This document shows positions 15,026 through 22,436 of a stretch of 28,208 bases of DNA, piece by piece. This DNA comes from an uncultured Tissierellia bacterium (lineage in GTDB: Bacteria; Bacillota; Clostridia; Tissierellales; Peptoniphilaceae): NCBI GenBank assembly GCA_937923265.1, contig CALAJY010000034.1, forward strand, positions 1-28,208, given 5' to 3'. Numbering within the stretch: the stretch's first letter is position 1; every line of letters begins with the position of its first letter. Under the pieces are notes generated by a model. The model did not search any database, was not told where the DNA came from, and worked only from the letters and a program-made list of their open reading frames with translations. The translations under genes and the position numbers were made by a program.

Positions 15026-16123
15026 ATGCATCGATTGGGAATTTCCGTTTATCCGGAACACTCGACGGCGGAGAAGGACCTGGCCTATATGAAGTTGGCG
15101 GCCAAGTATGGCTTTTCCCGTATTTTCACCTGTTTTCTCTCCGCAAAGGAGGAGAAGAAGGACCTGGTTCACACCTTCTCTCAGTTTGTGAAACAGGCGC
15201 ATGATTTGGGCTTTGTGGTTGCGGGAGACGTGAACGGGGATGTGTTTCAAAGACTGGAGCTTTCGCCCTCCGATATCGGCATCTTCCATGAGATTGGCCT
15301 GGATATTCTGCGTTTGGACAGCCCCTTCAGCGAGGCGGACTATATTCGCATGACTAACAATCCCTACGGCATTCAAATCGAATTCAATGCCAGCGCTCTT
15401 CAGGCCTTAGACCTGATTTTGGACAAGGGCGGGAATCGGAGTCAGATGACCCTCTGCCATAACTTCTATCCCCAGGAGTACACGGGACTTTCCTGGGACC
15501 GGTTTATGGAATTCAACCGCTTCTATTCCCACCTGGGTCTTCCCCTGGCGGCCTTTGTGTCCAGCAATGAGAAGAATACGTTCGGTCCCTGGCCCGTGAG
15601 TGCCGGTCTCCCCACCGTGGAAATCCATCGCGGACTTCCCATTGATTTTCAGGCACGCCATCTTCTGGCCTGCCGGGAGATTGATGATATCATTATCGGA
15701 AATGCTTTTGCGTCGGAAGAGGAGCTCGCTAGCCTGGGGAGCTTAGACCTGGCACAGCCCGGCATGAAAGTAAGCTGTGAGGAGGGGCTCTCTTCGGTCG
15801 AGGAGGAAATTGCTTTTCACCGGGTTCATTGGGATCGGCAGGATGCCTCAGATTTCATCTTGCGAAGCAGTGCTCCTCGGGTGGAATTCGGAAACACGTC
15901 CATTCCCGTTCGCCCCGTGGAGGATGCGGAATTCCAAGTGGGGGATGTCCTCATTGTGAACGACAATTTGGCACACTATCGGGGCGAATTAGAGATTGTG
16001 AAGAAGCCCATTCGAAACACCGGAGAGCTAAATCGCATTGGCCATATAAGTGACCGGGAGCAGCTTATCTTAGGACTCCTGCGGCCACAGAACCTCTTCC
16101 GGTTAGAAAAGGAAGGAAAATAA
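15026..16123 (+). CDS. MupG-like 6-phosphoglycosidase (DUF871 family)
   Basis: A 365-residue cytoplasmic protein. The N-terminal TIM barrel (residues 1-235) starts with LGISVYPEHSTAEKDLAYM and includes AGDVNGDVFQRL, LDILRLDSPFS, IEFNASAL, LCHNFYPQEYTGLS and VEIHRGLP. The C-terminal cyclophilin-like domain (about 255-360) ends in RENELIxG-like motifs (SDREQLILG). In the characterised MupG, the enzyme cleaves MurNAc-6-phosphate-GlcNAc taken up by a PTS. By analogy it would split the phosphorylated disaccharide delivered by PTS 1; its exact substrate is inference. ATG 15026 is used because AAAGGA is seven bases upstream; ATG 15022 is in another, short frame. It lies between the IIC and IIB genes. 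Confidence 0.88.
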   Translation: MHRLGISVYPEHSTAEKDLAYMKLAAKYGFSRIFTCFLSAKEEKKDLVHTFSQFVKQAHDLGFVVAGDVNGDVFQRLELSPSDIGIFHEIGLDILRLDSPFSEADYIRMTNNPYGIQIEFNASALQALDLILDKGGNRSQMTLCHNFYPQEYTGLSWDRFMEFNRFYSHLGLPLAAFVSSNEKNTFGPWPVSAGLPTVEIHRGLPIDFQARHLLACREIDDIIIGNAFASEEELASLGSLDLAQPGMKVSCEEGLSSVEEEIAFHRVHWDRQDASDFILRSSAPRVEFGNTSIPVRPVEDAEFQVGDVLIVNDNLAHYRGELEIVKKPIRNTGELNRIGHISDREQLILGLLRPQNLFRLEKEGK

Positions 16124-16125
16124 GT

Positions 16126-16446
16126 ATGAAAGATCTTACCATTGTACTGGCTTGTTCCGCAGGAATGAGCACCAGCCTCCTGGTGAAAAAGATGGAAGCG
16201 GCAGCGGAAGAGAAAGGCGTCACTTGCAAGATTCATGCCATTCCCATCGCCGCCATTGACGAAACCGTTGCGAAAGAAAAAATCGATGTTCTTCTTTTAG
16301 GACCCCAGGTGCGGTTCAAAAAAGATGAGCTGACGGAGCAGTTGGAGCCCAAGGGGATTCATGTGGAGGTCATCGATATGGCCGACTATGGGCTCATGAA
16401 CGGAGAACACGTTTTAACCCATATCCTGGAAGAGATGGACAACTAA
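16126..16446 (+). CDS. PTS lactose/cellobiose-family IIB component (PTS 1)
   Basis: A 106-residue cytoplasmic protein with the phospho-cysteine loop LACSAGMSTSLLV, C10, typical of IIB-Cel. Further family features are VLLLGPQVRFKKDEL and the C-terminal DYGLMNGEHVL. It accepts phosphate from IIA and transfers it to the incoming sugar. It begins two bases after the MupG-like stop, with AAGGAAG upstream, and is the last gene before a strong terminator. Confidence 0.95.
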   Translation: MKDLTIVLACSAGMSTSLLVKKMEAAAEEKGVTCKIHAIPIAAIDETVAKEKIDVLLLGPQVRFKKDELTEQLEPKGIHVEVIDMADYGLMNGEHVLTHILEEMDN

Positions 16447-16460
16447 GAGAAGAAAAGACA

Positions 16461-16511
16461 AGACAGGGTCGAAGGCCTCGCAGGCATGCGGGCTTTCGAC
16501 CCTGTCTTTTT
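16461..16511 (+). terminator. rho-independent terminator after PTS operon 1
   Basis: AGACAGGGTCGAA (16461-16473) pairs with TTCGACCCTGTCT (16495-16507); the interior GC-rich part can extend the stem. Five T follow. Confidence 0.92.
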
Positions 16512-16626
16512 GCGGGTGGAATGGTTCCGGAAGGGGTTTGCTTTTCTTCCCAATGAGCGGAAAAGATTTGGCGAATTCCAATCCGGAAATGAGATACCAT
16601 GAAATTGGAAGAAGAGGAAATTTCAC

Positions 16627-16640
16627 CCGGAAATTTCCGG
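16627..16640. promoter_or_regulatory. palindrome upstream of M81 peptidase gene, possible operator
   Basis: CCGGAAATTTCCGG is a perfect 14-base palindrome ending 24 bases before the start codon. Related half sites occur just upstream: CCGGAAAT at 16583-16590 and TTCCGGAA at 16525-16532. A clear promoter was not found in this gap, so the role is tentative. Confidence 0.45.
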
Positions 16641-16664
16641 AAAACAAAACGAAAAGGAGGGGAC

Positions 16665-18143
16665 ATGAAGGTTTTTGTTGCCAGAATGTCGGCAGAATGT
16701 AATGAACATGTTTCCATTCATCTGGGTCTGGACGGCTTTCAAATGAATGAGGGAGACGCTGCAATCGATAAGATGAACATCCGGGACATCTTCGAGGAAG
16801 AGGGAATCGAAATAATTCCTGCCCTTTACGCGAATGCCCATCCCGGAGGCATGATTGAACGGGAAGCTTATGATTTTTTTGAGGAGAAGATTCTGTCCTG
16901 CATTCGCCGGCATCTCCATGAACTCGATGGCATCTATCTCCAGTTCCATGGGGCAAGCGGGGTGTTGGACTTGGATGCGGTATCGGCGGAGCATGAGATG
17001 CTGCCTAAGATTCGGGCAATTGTCGGAGAATACATGCCCATCGCCATGATCATGGATCCTCATGGAAATGTGACAAAGGCTTTGACGGACCGGCTCAATA
17101 TCGTTCGCTGCTTCCGGGAGTCTCCCCATGTGGATACGGTGGAATCGCAGCGTATCGTTGCCCGAAAACTCGTGGAGCTCATGAAACACCGTCGGCCCAT
17201 GAAACCCATCTTACGGAAACTTCCCATTCTGATTGGAGGAGAACGAAGTGTATCCACCGAAGAACCGGTGAAATCCATCAACCGGATGATCAACCGGGCG
17301 GAAGAGGACGAGCGCGTCTTTTCCATCTCCTGGCATGTGGGCTACATTCGCCACGATGACGATAAGCTGGGCGCGGCCATTGTGGTGATTCCCAGCTACC
17401 CGGAATACCAAGAGTATTGTGAAAAAATCGCAGACGAGGTTTCGCAATTCGTCTGGGATCATCGGCGGGAATTCACCTTCACCGGTAACTTTGATGAGCC
17501 CGACCGGGCGGTCAAAAAAGCCTTGGACTATCCCGAAAAAACGGTGGTTGTCACGGACTCCGGCGATAACTGCGGGGCCGGTGGATCGGGTTTTAATACC
17601 CTTATGGTCAAGGAATTTTTGAAGGCGGATTTGCAGGATAAAAGGGTCTTAATCGCGGGAGTGAATGATCCAAAAAGCTATCGGATGCTCCTTTCCAAAG
17701 AAGTGGGGGATGCCGTGGAATTCTCCCTGGGTGTGGGCGAAACTCCGGAATCACAACAGGTTTCCCTTCGGGGACATGTTTTCAAAAAAGGAAAACAGTA
17801 CATCGGCTTCGGGGATTCCATCGTCCGGGACCATGATCTGGGGGAGTCGGTTATCGTGAGAGTGGAGGGAAGCTCCCTGGATATCTTGGTCATGAGCCGC
17901 AACATTCAGTACGGGAATATGCCGCAATTTTCCGCTCTGGGAGTGGACTTTCACGACTATGATGTGGTTGTGGTGAAGATGGGCTATTTGGATACCTATC
18001 TGATTCCGGAAACCGCCTACCACATTATGGCCTTAACCGATGGGCCAACCATTCAGCGGTCGGAACGGATTCCCTACAAGCGCATCGCCCGTCCCATGTG
18101 GCCCATTGATGAATTTGACAAACTTTATTATATTGAGAAATAG
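16665..18143 (+). CDS. M81 family (MlrC-like) metallopeptidase
   Basis: A 492-residue cytoplasmic protein of the family named for MlrC, which degrades linearised microcystin; most members have unknown substrates. Recognisable blocks are the N-terminal ARMSAECNEH, LYANAHPGG, LQFHGASG, IMDPHGNVTKALTD, RESPHVDTVE, the central VVTDSGDNCGAGGSG, and the C-terminal KMGYLDTYL. ATG 16665 with AAGGAGGGGAC upstream is chosen over a longer start at 16599. It is preceded by a strong terminator, so it has its own promoter or is read with the downstream glycosylasparaginase. In this setting a role in cleaving an unusual amide or peptide bond of an imported glyco-amino acid is plausible but unproven. Confidence 0.9.
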   Translation: MKVFVARMSAECNEHVSIHLGLDGFQMNEGDAAIDKMNIRDIFEEEGIEIIPALYANAHPGGMIEREAYDFFEEKILSCIRRHLHELDGIYLQFHGASGVLDLDAVSAEHEMLPKIRAIVGEYMPIAMIMDPHGNVTKALTDRLNIVRCFRESPHVDTVESQRIVARKLVELMKHRRPMKPILRKLPILIGGERSVSTEEPVKSINRMINRAEEDERVFSISWHVGYIRHDDDKLGAAIVVIPSYPEYQEYCEKIADEVSQFVWDHRREFTFTGNFDEPDRAVKKALDYPEKTVVVTDSGDNCGAGGSGFNTLMVKEFLKADLQDKRVLIAGVNDPKSYRMLLSKEVGDAVEFSLGVGETPESQQVSLRGHVFKKGKQYIGFGDSIVRDHDLGESVIVRVEGSSLDILVMSRNIQYGNMPQFSALGVDFHDYDVVVVKMGYLDTYLIPETAYHIMALTDGPTIQRSERIPYKRIARPMWPIDEFDKLYYIEK

Positions 18144-18154
18144 TCGATAAGAGT

Positions 18155-18216
18155 GGATTTTTTCCTATGCTTAGGAAAGAATCCGATTTGAAGGGAAATC
18201 GTTTTGTAGATAGGAT
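18155..18216 (+). promoter_or_regulatory. promoter with upstream dyad for the glycosylasparaginase-PTS 2 operon
   Basis: TTGAAG (18188-18193), a 17-base spacer and TAGGAT (18211-18216) form a good promoter 33 bases before the start codon. Directly upstream an imperfect inverted repeat GGATTTTTTCCTA / TTAGGAAAGAATCC (18155-18184) ends four bases from the -35, the usual place for an activator site. The LicR-like regulator at 23573 is a candidate ligand. Confidence 0.6.
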
Positions 18217-18249
18217 AAAGTCGGTAAACAATAGGGAGGAGAACACACG

Positions 18250-19221
18250 ATGTGGGCAATGATCGGAACATGGCGAATGGCCCTGGAATCCATCCAAGCG
18301 GCTTCGGATCTGTTACACCGGGGAGGAAAGGCGGAAGAGGCCGTCGTTTCTTCCATCGCCGGCGTGGAGGATTTTCCATATTACAAGTCGGTTGGCTATG
18401 GGGGGTTGCCCAATGAAGACATGGTTGTGGAACTGGATGCCGGATTTATGGACGGAGACGAACTTCGTTTTGGCGCCGTAGCAGGCGTACAGAATATAAA
18501 GAATCCTATTCAGGTCGCGCAAGCCCTCTCGAAAGAAAATTTAAATAATTTTCTTGTTGGGCGGGGAGCCGAGAAATATGCGATGCTTAATGGCTTTGCC
18601 TTTCAGAATATGTTAACCGATCGGGCGGCCATTCATTATCTCAATCGCGTTCACCGGCTCAAGAAGGAAAGGGAAGATTCCCTTCATCCTTACAATGGTC
18701 ATGACACCGTTGGCATTGCAGCATTGGATACACAAGGCTGTCTCTGCGTGGGGACTTCCACCTCCGGCCTCTTTATGAAGAGGGAAAGTCGGGTGGGAGA
18801 CAGTCCTGTGGTTGGATCCGGCTTTTATTCGGACAGTGAAGTGGGAGCCGCAACAGCCACGGGTCTTGGAGAAGACCTCATGAAAGGCTGTATTTCCTAT
18901 CAAATCGTGCAAGCGATGAAGACGGGAGTAGGTGTACAAGAGGCTTGCGATCTGGCGGTCAAGGACCTGCAGGAGCGATTGCAACGACGCGGAGGAAGTG
19001 CAGGAGACCTGTCGGTGGTAGCCCTGGACCGGAAAGGAAATTTTGGGGTTGCCAGCAACATCGACAACTTTTCCTTTGTGTATGCTTCCGAACACCGGGA
19101 GCCAACCGTCTATCTGGCAATCCGGGGGGATGAGCACACCGCGTTTCAGGCAGCGAGTGAGGAATGGATGAAATCCTATATGGAAGAACGAATGAAACCA
19201 ATCGATTTGGAAGAGGATTGA
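18250..19221 (+). CDS. N4-(beta-N-acetylglucosaminyl)-L-asparaginase (glycosylasparaginase)
   Basis: A 323-residue Ntn-hydrolase that cleaves the bond between asparagine and a sugar amine, releasing aspartate. The self-cleavage site is clear: YNGHDTVGIAALD, with Thr153 the predicted nucleophile exposed after autoproteolysis between D152 and T153. Substrate-site blocks follow the family closely: GTSTSGLFMKRESRVGDSP (R181, D184) and EVGAATATGLGED (G204-G206). There is no signal peptide, so it acts in the cytoplasm on imported material. The start follows AGGGAGGAG. It heads a run of genes (PTS IIA, RDD, IIB, IIC, GrdB-like) separated by 10 bases or overlapping, which points to a PTS-imported glyco-amino acid as the substrate. 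Confidence 0.93.
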   Translation: MWAMIGTWRMALESIQAASDLLHRGGKAEEAVVSSIAGVEDFPYYKSVGYGGLPNEDMVVELDAGFMDGDELRFGAVAGVQNIKNPIQVAQALSKENLNNFLVGRGAEKYAMLNGFAFQNMLTDRAAIHYLNRVHRLKKEREDSLHPYNGHDTVGIAALDTQGCLCVGTSTSGLFMKRESRVGDSPVVGSGFYSDSEVGAATATGLGEDLMKGCISYQIVQAMKTGVGVQEACDLAVKDLQERLQRRGGSAGDLSVVALDRKGNFGVASNIDNFSFVYASEHREPTVYLAIRGDEHTAFQAASEEWMKSYMEERMKPIDLEED

Positions 19222-19231
19222 GGAGGATTCA

Positions 19232-19561
19232 ATGGGAGAGATGGAAGGAATGGAATTAGCCTGCTTTCAGATCATCTCCTATGCGGGGGAAGCAAAGTCC
19301 AATTACATTCAGGCGATGCGGTGCTCCCGAGAAGGAGACTTTGAAAAGGCAGAAGAATTGATCAAAGCAGGAAAAGAGAGTTATTTGAAGGCTCATGAAG
19401 CGCATTCAAAGCTCCTGGCCGAGGATTCCTCGGGAGAGAACCTGGGGGGCGGTCTCTTGGTGGTCCATGCGGAGGATCAGTTGAATTCCGCGGATATTTT
19501 CCAGGTTATCGCGCAGGAACACCTGGAGTTGGTTCGCATGGTTAGGAAAGACCATGAGTAA
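19232..19561 (+). CDS. PTS lactose/cellobiose-family IIA component (PTS 2)
   Basis: A 109-residue phosphocarrier with the IIA-Lac pattern: CFQIISYAGEAKSNYIQAM, AGKESYLKAHEAHSKLL (residues 46-62) and VVHAEDQLNSA with phospho-acceptor H79. It closely resembles the IIA at 13318. GAGGAGG lies upstream. Its 3' end overlaps the RDD gene by eight bases, so these two are translationally coupled. Confidence 0.93.
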   Translation: MGEMEGMELACFQIISYAGEAKSNYIQAMRCSREGDFEKAEELIKAGKESYLKAHEAHSKLLAEDSSGENLGGGLLVVHAEDQLNSADIFQVIAQEHLELVRMVRKDHE

Positions 19562-20147
19562 GCGTAAACAGCATCCACAAGAAGCCTCCGATACGGCTGG
19601 CTATTATGTAAAGCGAGGCTTTGCCTTTATTGTGGATTGGTATTTTTCTTCGGTACTCATTAACTTACTCGTGCGATTGAGCCTGATGATTACGGGGTGG
19701 GGAAGTGGAAAGGGGGAGATTGTTACTTATGATGCACGAACAAAAACCCTGGTCATCTTCATCTCGCTCGTCGTCGCTTTTTTATATTATGTCCTGATTC
19801 CCTGGCGGTCAGAAGGTCAGGGAACGGTGATGATGAAGGTGCTAAAGCTCAGGGTACTATCCGCAGATGGAAATCTTGCAAGTTTTCAGCAACATTTCAT
19901 CCGATATTTTGTGGGTTGCTTTCTCCTGCAGGGCGTTCTATTTTCGTCCTTTAATTCCATTTTGCAGGTCATCAGCCACAATTTATCTCAGGATATCCGA
20001 AAATTTATGGATCCACTGATTGGGGGAGTGGGAATTTTCTTCGCGCTTTTATCGTTGTATCTTGGCTACAGGGACAAAGCTCATCACCGGATGCTTCAGG
20101 ACCGAATTGCAGGAACGATACTTATAGAACAGGAGGAGGGGAAATGA
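19554..20147 (+). CDS. RDD-family membrane protein
   Basis: A 197-residue protein with about four hydrophobic segments. The RDD signature lies at residues 18-29 (YVKRGFAFIVDW), followed by TKTLVIFISLVVAFLYYVLIP and GQGTVMMKVLKLRVL, a conserved RDD block, and a C-terminal HHRMLQDRIAGT. RDD proteins are poorly understood; some affect sodium or proton transport. What is unusual is its position inside a PTS operon, overlapping the IIA gene by eight bases and the IIB gene by four, so it is probably made together with the permease. A role as an accessory subunit of PTS 2 is inference. Confidence 0.85.
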   Translation: MSKRKQHPQEASDTAGYYVKRGFAFIVDWYFSSVLINLLVRLSLMITGWGSGKGEIVTYDARTKTLVIFISLVVAFLYYVLIPWRSEGQGTVMMKVLKLRVLSADGNLASFQQHFIRYFVGCFLLQGVLFSSFNSILQVISHNLSQDIRKFMDPLIGGVGIFFALLSLYLGYRDKAHHRMLQDRIAGTILIEQEEGK

Positions 20148-20470
20148 AAAAGTTTTATCTATTTTGTGACAATGGGATGTCTACAAGCCTTATGGCCGGT
20201 CGTATGCAAAAAGTTGCCGATGAACATAAGCTGCCGATTGAAGTCAAGGCCTTTGGACAGACCCAGATGGACACCATCATCGAGGGGGAAAATCCGGACG
20301 TCATTTTATTGGGACCCCAGGTGAAGCACATCTATGAGAAAACGGTGGAAAAATTCGGGCATTTGGGCAAGCCGATTATGACCATTGATTCCGAAGACTA
20401 TGGCTCCATGAACGGGGAACGGGTTCTGAAGATTGCCATGCTTAAATTGAAGGAGGCACAGAACAAATGA
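20144..20470 (+). CDS. PTS lactose/cellobiose-family IIB component (PTS 2)
   Basis: A 108-residue cytoplasmic protein with phospho-cysteine C8 in FCDNGMSTSLMAGRM, then VILLGPQVKHIYEKTVEKFG and EDYGSMNGERVL. It overlaps the RDD gene by four bases (ATGA) and the IIC gene by four bases, so all are coupled. The ribosome-binding site is AGGAGGGG. Confidence 0.95.
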   Translation: MKKFYLFCDNGMSTSLMAGRMQKVADEHKLPIEVKAFGQTQMDTIIEGENPDVILLGPQVKHIYEKTVEKFGHLGKPIMTIDSEDYGSMNGERVLKIAMLKLKEAQNK

Positions 20471-21816
20471 TGTTAGAAAAACTGGATAAGGTCTTGTCGC
20501 CCATTGCGGATGCCTTGTCAAAAAACAAGATTTTAAGTGCGATTCGTGACGGTTTTTTGGTTACGACGCCGATTGTTATTGTCGGATCCATCTTCCTGTT
20601 ACTGGCGAATTTCCCGGTTGACGGATATGTGGAGTTTGTCAATGGCTTTTTGGGAGAAGGCTGGGATTCCTATCTGGGTCGAGTCACGTCCATCTGCTTT
20701 GATGCGATTGCGCTGCTCTCGGCCTTTGCCATTGGATACTGTTACGGCAGGGAGAAAGGTCTCGTGGATCGAATCTCTGCAGCTACCGTTTCCCTGGTTT
20801 GCTTTTTGATTATTACTCCCCAGGTTCATGAGCTTTTCCTCAATGCGGATGGCAAGCCGTTTAAGGGCTTCGCTTTCTCCAACATGGGAACGGCGGGAAT
20901 TTTCTTAGCCATGATCACGGCCATTGTTTCGGTATCCATTTTTAGCTGGGCGGTAAAGAAGAAGTTTGTCATCAAACTGCCGGAGGGAGTTCCTCCTGCC
21001 GTCATGGATTCCTTCGCTGCCTTAATCCCGGCTGCCCTGGCCATGATTTTCTTCTTTGTCATCAACATCATCTTTTCGCATACGTCTTACCAGTACGCTC
21101 ACAACTTCATCTATGAGGTGTTACAGGCTCCCTTGGTAGGACTGGGAAAGAACCCGGCCTTTGAAGTGATTTACCAGTTCCTGTCCACCCTCTTCTGGTT
21201 CTTTGGAATCAATGGTCCGGCAGTCACCAACACGGTTTTTGCCCCCATTCACAAGGCATTAACCCTGGAGAACTATGAGGCAGCAAAGGCCGGACTCAAG
21301 ATGACCAACATCTTCACGGCAGGCTTCTCGGACTTCTTCTGTAACTTCGGTGGTGGCGGATCCACCCTCGGTCTGGTCATCATGATGGCCTTCCTGGGAA
21401 AATCCAATCGAATCAAGATGCTGGGAAGATTATCCCTGGCACCGGGAATCTTCGGAATTAACGAACCGATTATCTTCGGTCTTCCCATTGTGCTAAACCC
21501 CATCATGATCATCCCCTTTATCCTGGCGCCGGTCATGAACACCGTAATTTCCATGTTGGTAACCATGGCGGGAATTATTCCTATCACCAGTGGGGTACAA
21601 TTACCTTGGACCATGCCTATCGGCTTCTCCGGCTATCTGGTAACCGGCAGCTTCGTGGCGAGTCTTGTGCAGATTGGCTTGCTCCTCGCCGACATGGCCC
21701 TGTACTACCCGTTCTTGAAACTTTTGGATAAGAAATATTTAGAGGAGGAACAGGTCAAGAAGGATGAAGTGGATGAAATTGACAATCTGTCCTTCGACGA
21801 CCTCACATTGGATTAA
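20467..21816 (+). CDS. PTS lactose/cellobiose-family IIC permease (PTS 2)
   Basis: A 449-residue membrane permease with about 10 hydrophobic helices. Family blocks include ILSAIRDGFLVTTPIVIVGS, KLPEGVPPAVMDSF, LFWFFGINGPAVTNTV, SDFFCNFGGGGSTLGLVIMM and GINEPIIFGLPIVLNP. The C-terminal tail is acidic (EVDEIDNLSFDD). It starts inside the IIB stop codon and its own stop overlaps the GrdB-like start by one base (TAATG). Its substrate is unknown; the operon with glycosylasparaginase suggests a GlcNAc-amino acid or a related glycoconjugate. Confidence 0.94.
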   Translation: MMLEKLDKVLSPIADALSKNKILSAIRDGFLVTTPIVIVGSIFLLLANFPVDGYVEFVNGFLGEGWDSYLGRVTSICFDAIALLSAFAIGYCYGREKGLVDRISAATVSLVCFLIITPQVHELFLNADGKPFKGFAFSNMGTAGIFLAMITAIVSVSIFSWAVKKKFVIKLPEGVPPAVMDSFAALIPAALAMIFFFVINIIFSHTSYQYAHNFIYEVLQAPLVGLGKNPAFEVIYQFLSTLFWFFGINGPAVTNTVFAPIHKALTLENYEAAKAGLKMTNIFTAGFSDFFCNFGGGGSTLGLVIMMAFLGKSNRIKMLGRLSLAPGIFGINEPIIFGLPIVLNPIMIIPFILAPVMNTVISMLVTMAGIIPITSGVQLPWTMPIGFSGYLVTGSFVASLVQIGLLLADMALYYPFLKLLDKKYLEEEQVKKDEVDEIDNLSFDDLTLD

Positions 21817-22337
21817 TGAAAATTTTACTGATTTTTGACCAAGGATTGGCCGGTGCCGGGGGAAAGAGCAACCCGAATGTTGGCCTGCAGATTGCAAAAG
21901 GCGGAGTGGGTTCCGCATTGATGCTTCAACCCTTTTTTGAGCCCATTGGAGGAAATGTTGTCGCCACCCTTTATTGTGGAAACGAGTATTTTCTGGCCCA
22001 CAAAGAGGAAGTGGTTCTGAAGATGACGAAGATGGCGGAGAAGATCAAACCGGACATCGTCCTCTGCGGTCCCTGCTTCAATTTCTACGACTATGCTCTC
22101 ATGTCTGCGATGATTACGGAACAGATTCAGAAGGAGAGCGACATCCCGGTCGTAACCATCATGTCTCAGGAAAATACTGAGACGATTGAGAAATACAAGG
22201 GGGAGATTCCCATCCTGAAAATGCCAAAAAAGGGCGGTACGGGTCTAAGCGACAGCTTCCGAGATCTTGCCGCTTGGATGAAAGCAAAAGTGGAGGGACA
22301 GAATCCGGCTTCCTTGGAAGAAAGAATTCGCTACTAG
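21816..22337 (+). CDS. short GrdB-like protein (glycine/betaine reductase B N-domain family)
   Basis: This 173-residue protein resembles the N-terminal part of the GrdB/GrdF/GrdH selenoprotein B subunits of glycine, sarcosine and betaine reductases. Matching blocks are the opening IFDQGLAGAGGKSNPN (GrdB: INQFFGGIGGE-like), VVATLYCGNEYFLAHKEE, KPDIVLCGPCFNFYDYALMSA (GrdB: AGPAFNAGRYG) and IPVVTIMSQEN. Full GrdB is about 430 residues with a selenocysteine in its second half; that half is absent, and the gene ends in TAG with no in-frame TGA, so it is not a selenoprotein. Being coupled to the IIC gene, it probably acts on the imported compound or its amine product. The reaction is unknown. Confidence 0.75.
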   Translation: MKILLIFDQGLAGAGGKSNPNVGLQIAKGGVGSALMLQPFFEPIGGNVVATLYCGNEYFLAHKEEVVLKMTKMAEKIKPDIVLCGPCFNFYDYALMSAMITEQIQKESDIPVVTIMSQENTETIEKYKGEIPILKMPKKGGTGLSDSFRDLAAWMKAKVEGQNPASLEERIRY

Positions 22338-22354
22338 GATTTGATACAGAGAAG

Positions 22355-22382
22355 CAAGGCTGCCTTCGGGTAGCCTTGTTTT
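22355..22382 (+). terminator. weak terminator between GrdB-like and M20 genes
   Basis: CAAGGCTGCC pairs with GGTAGCCTTG across a TTCG tetraloop (one mismatch), followed by only four T. It may reduce rather than stop transcription into the peptidase gene. Confidence 0.7.
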
Positions 22383-22436
22383 AGATTACTGCCCCGGACC
22401 GGGAAGCGGGTGAAGGGATAATGAGAGGAAGAAATC

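Noticed and set aside
15022..15204. Alternative small protein starting at ATG 15022
   Set aside because: It lies in another frame inside the MupG-like gene, whose own ATG at 15026 has the better ribosome-binding spacing.
21816..22337. Selenocysteine in the GrdB-like protein
   Set aside because: The gene has no in-frame TGA and ends in TAG; no continuing GrdB-like frame follows.
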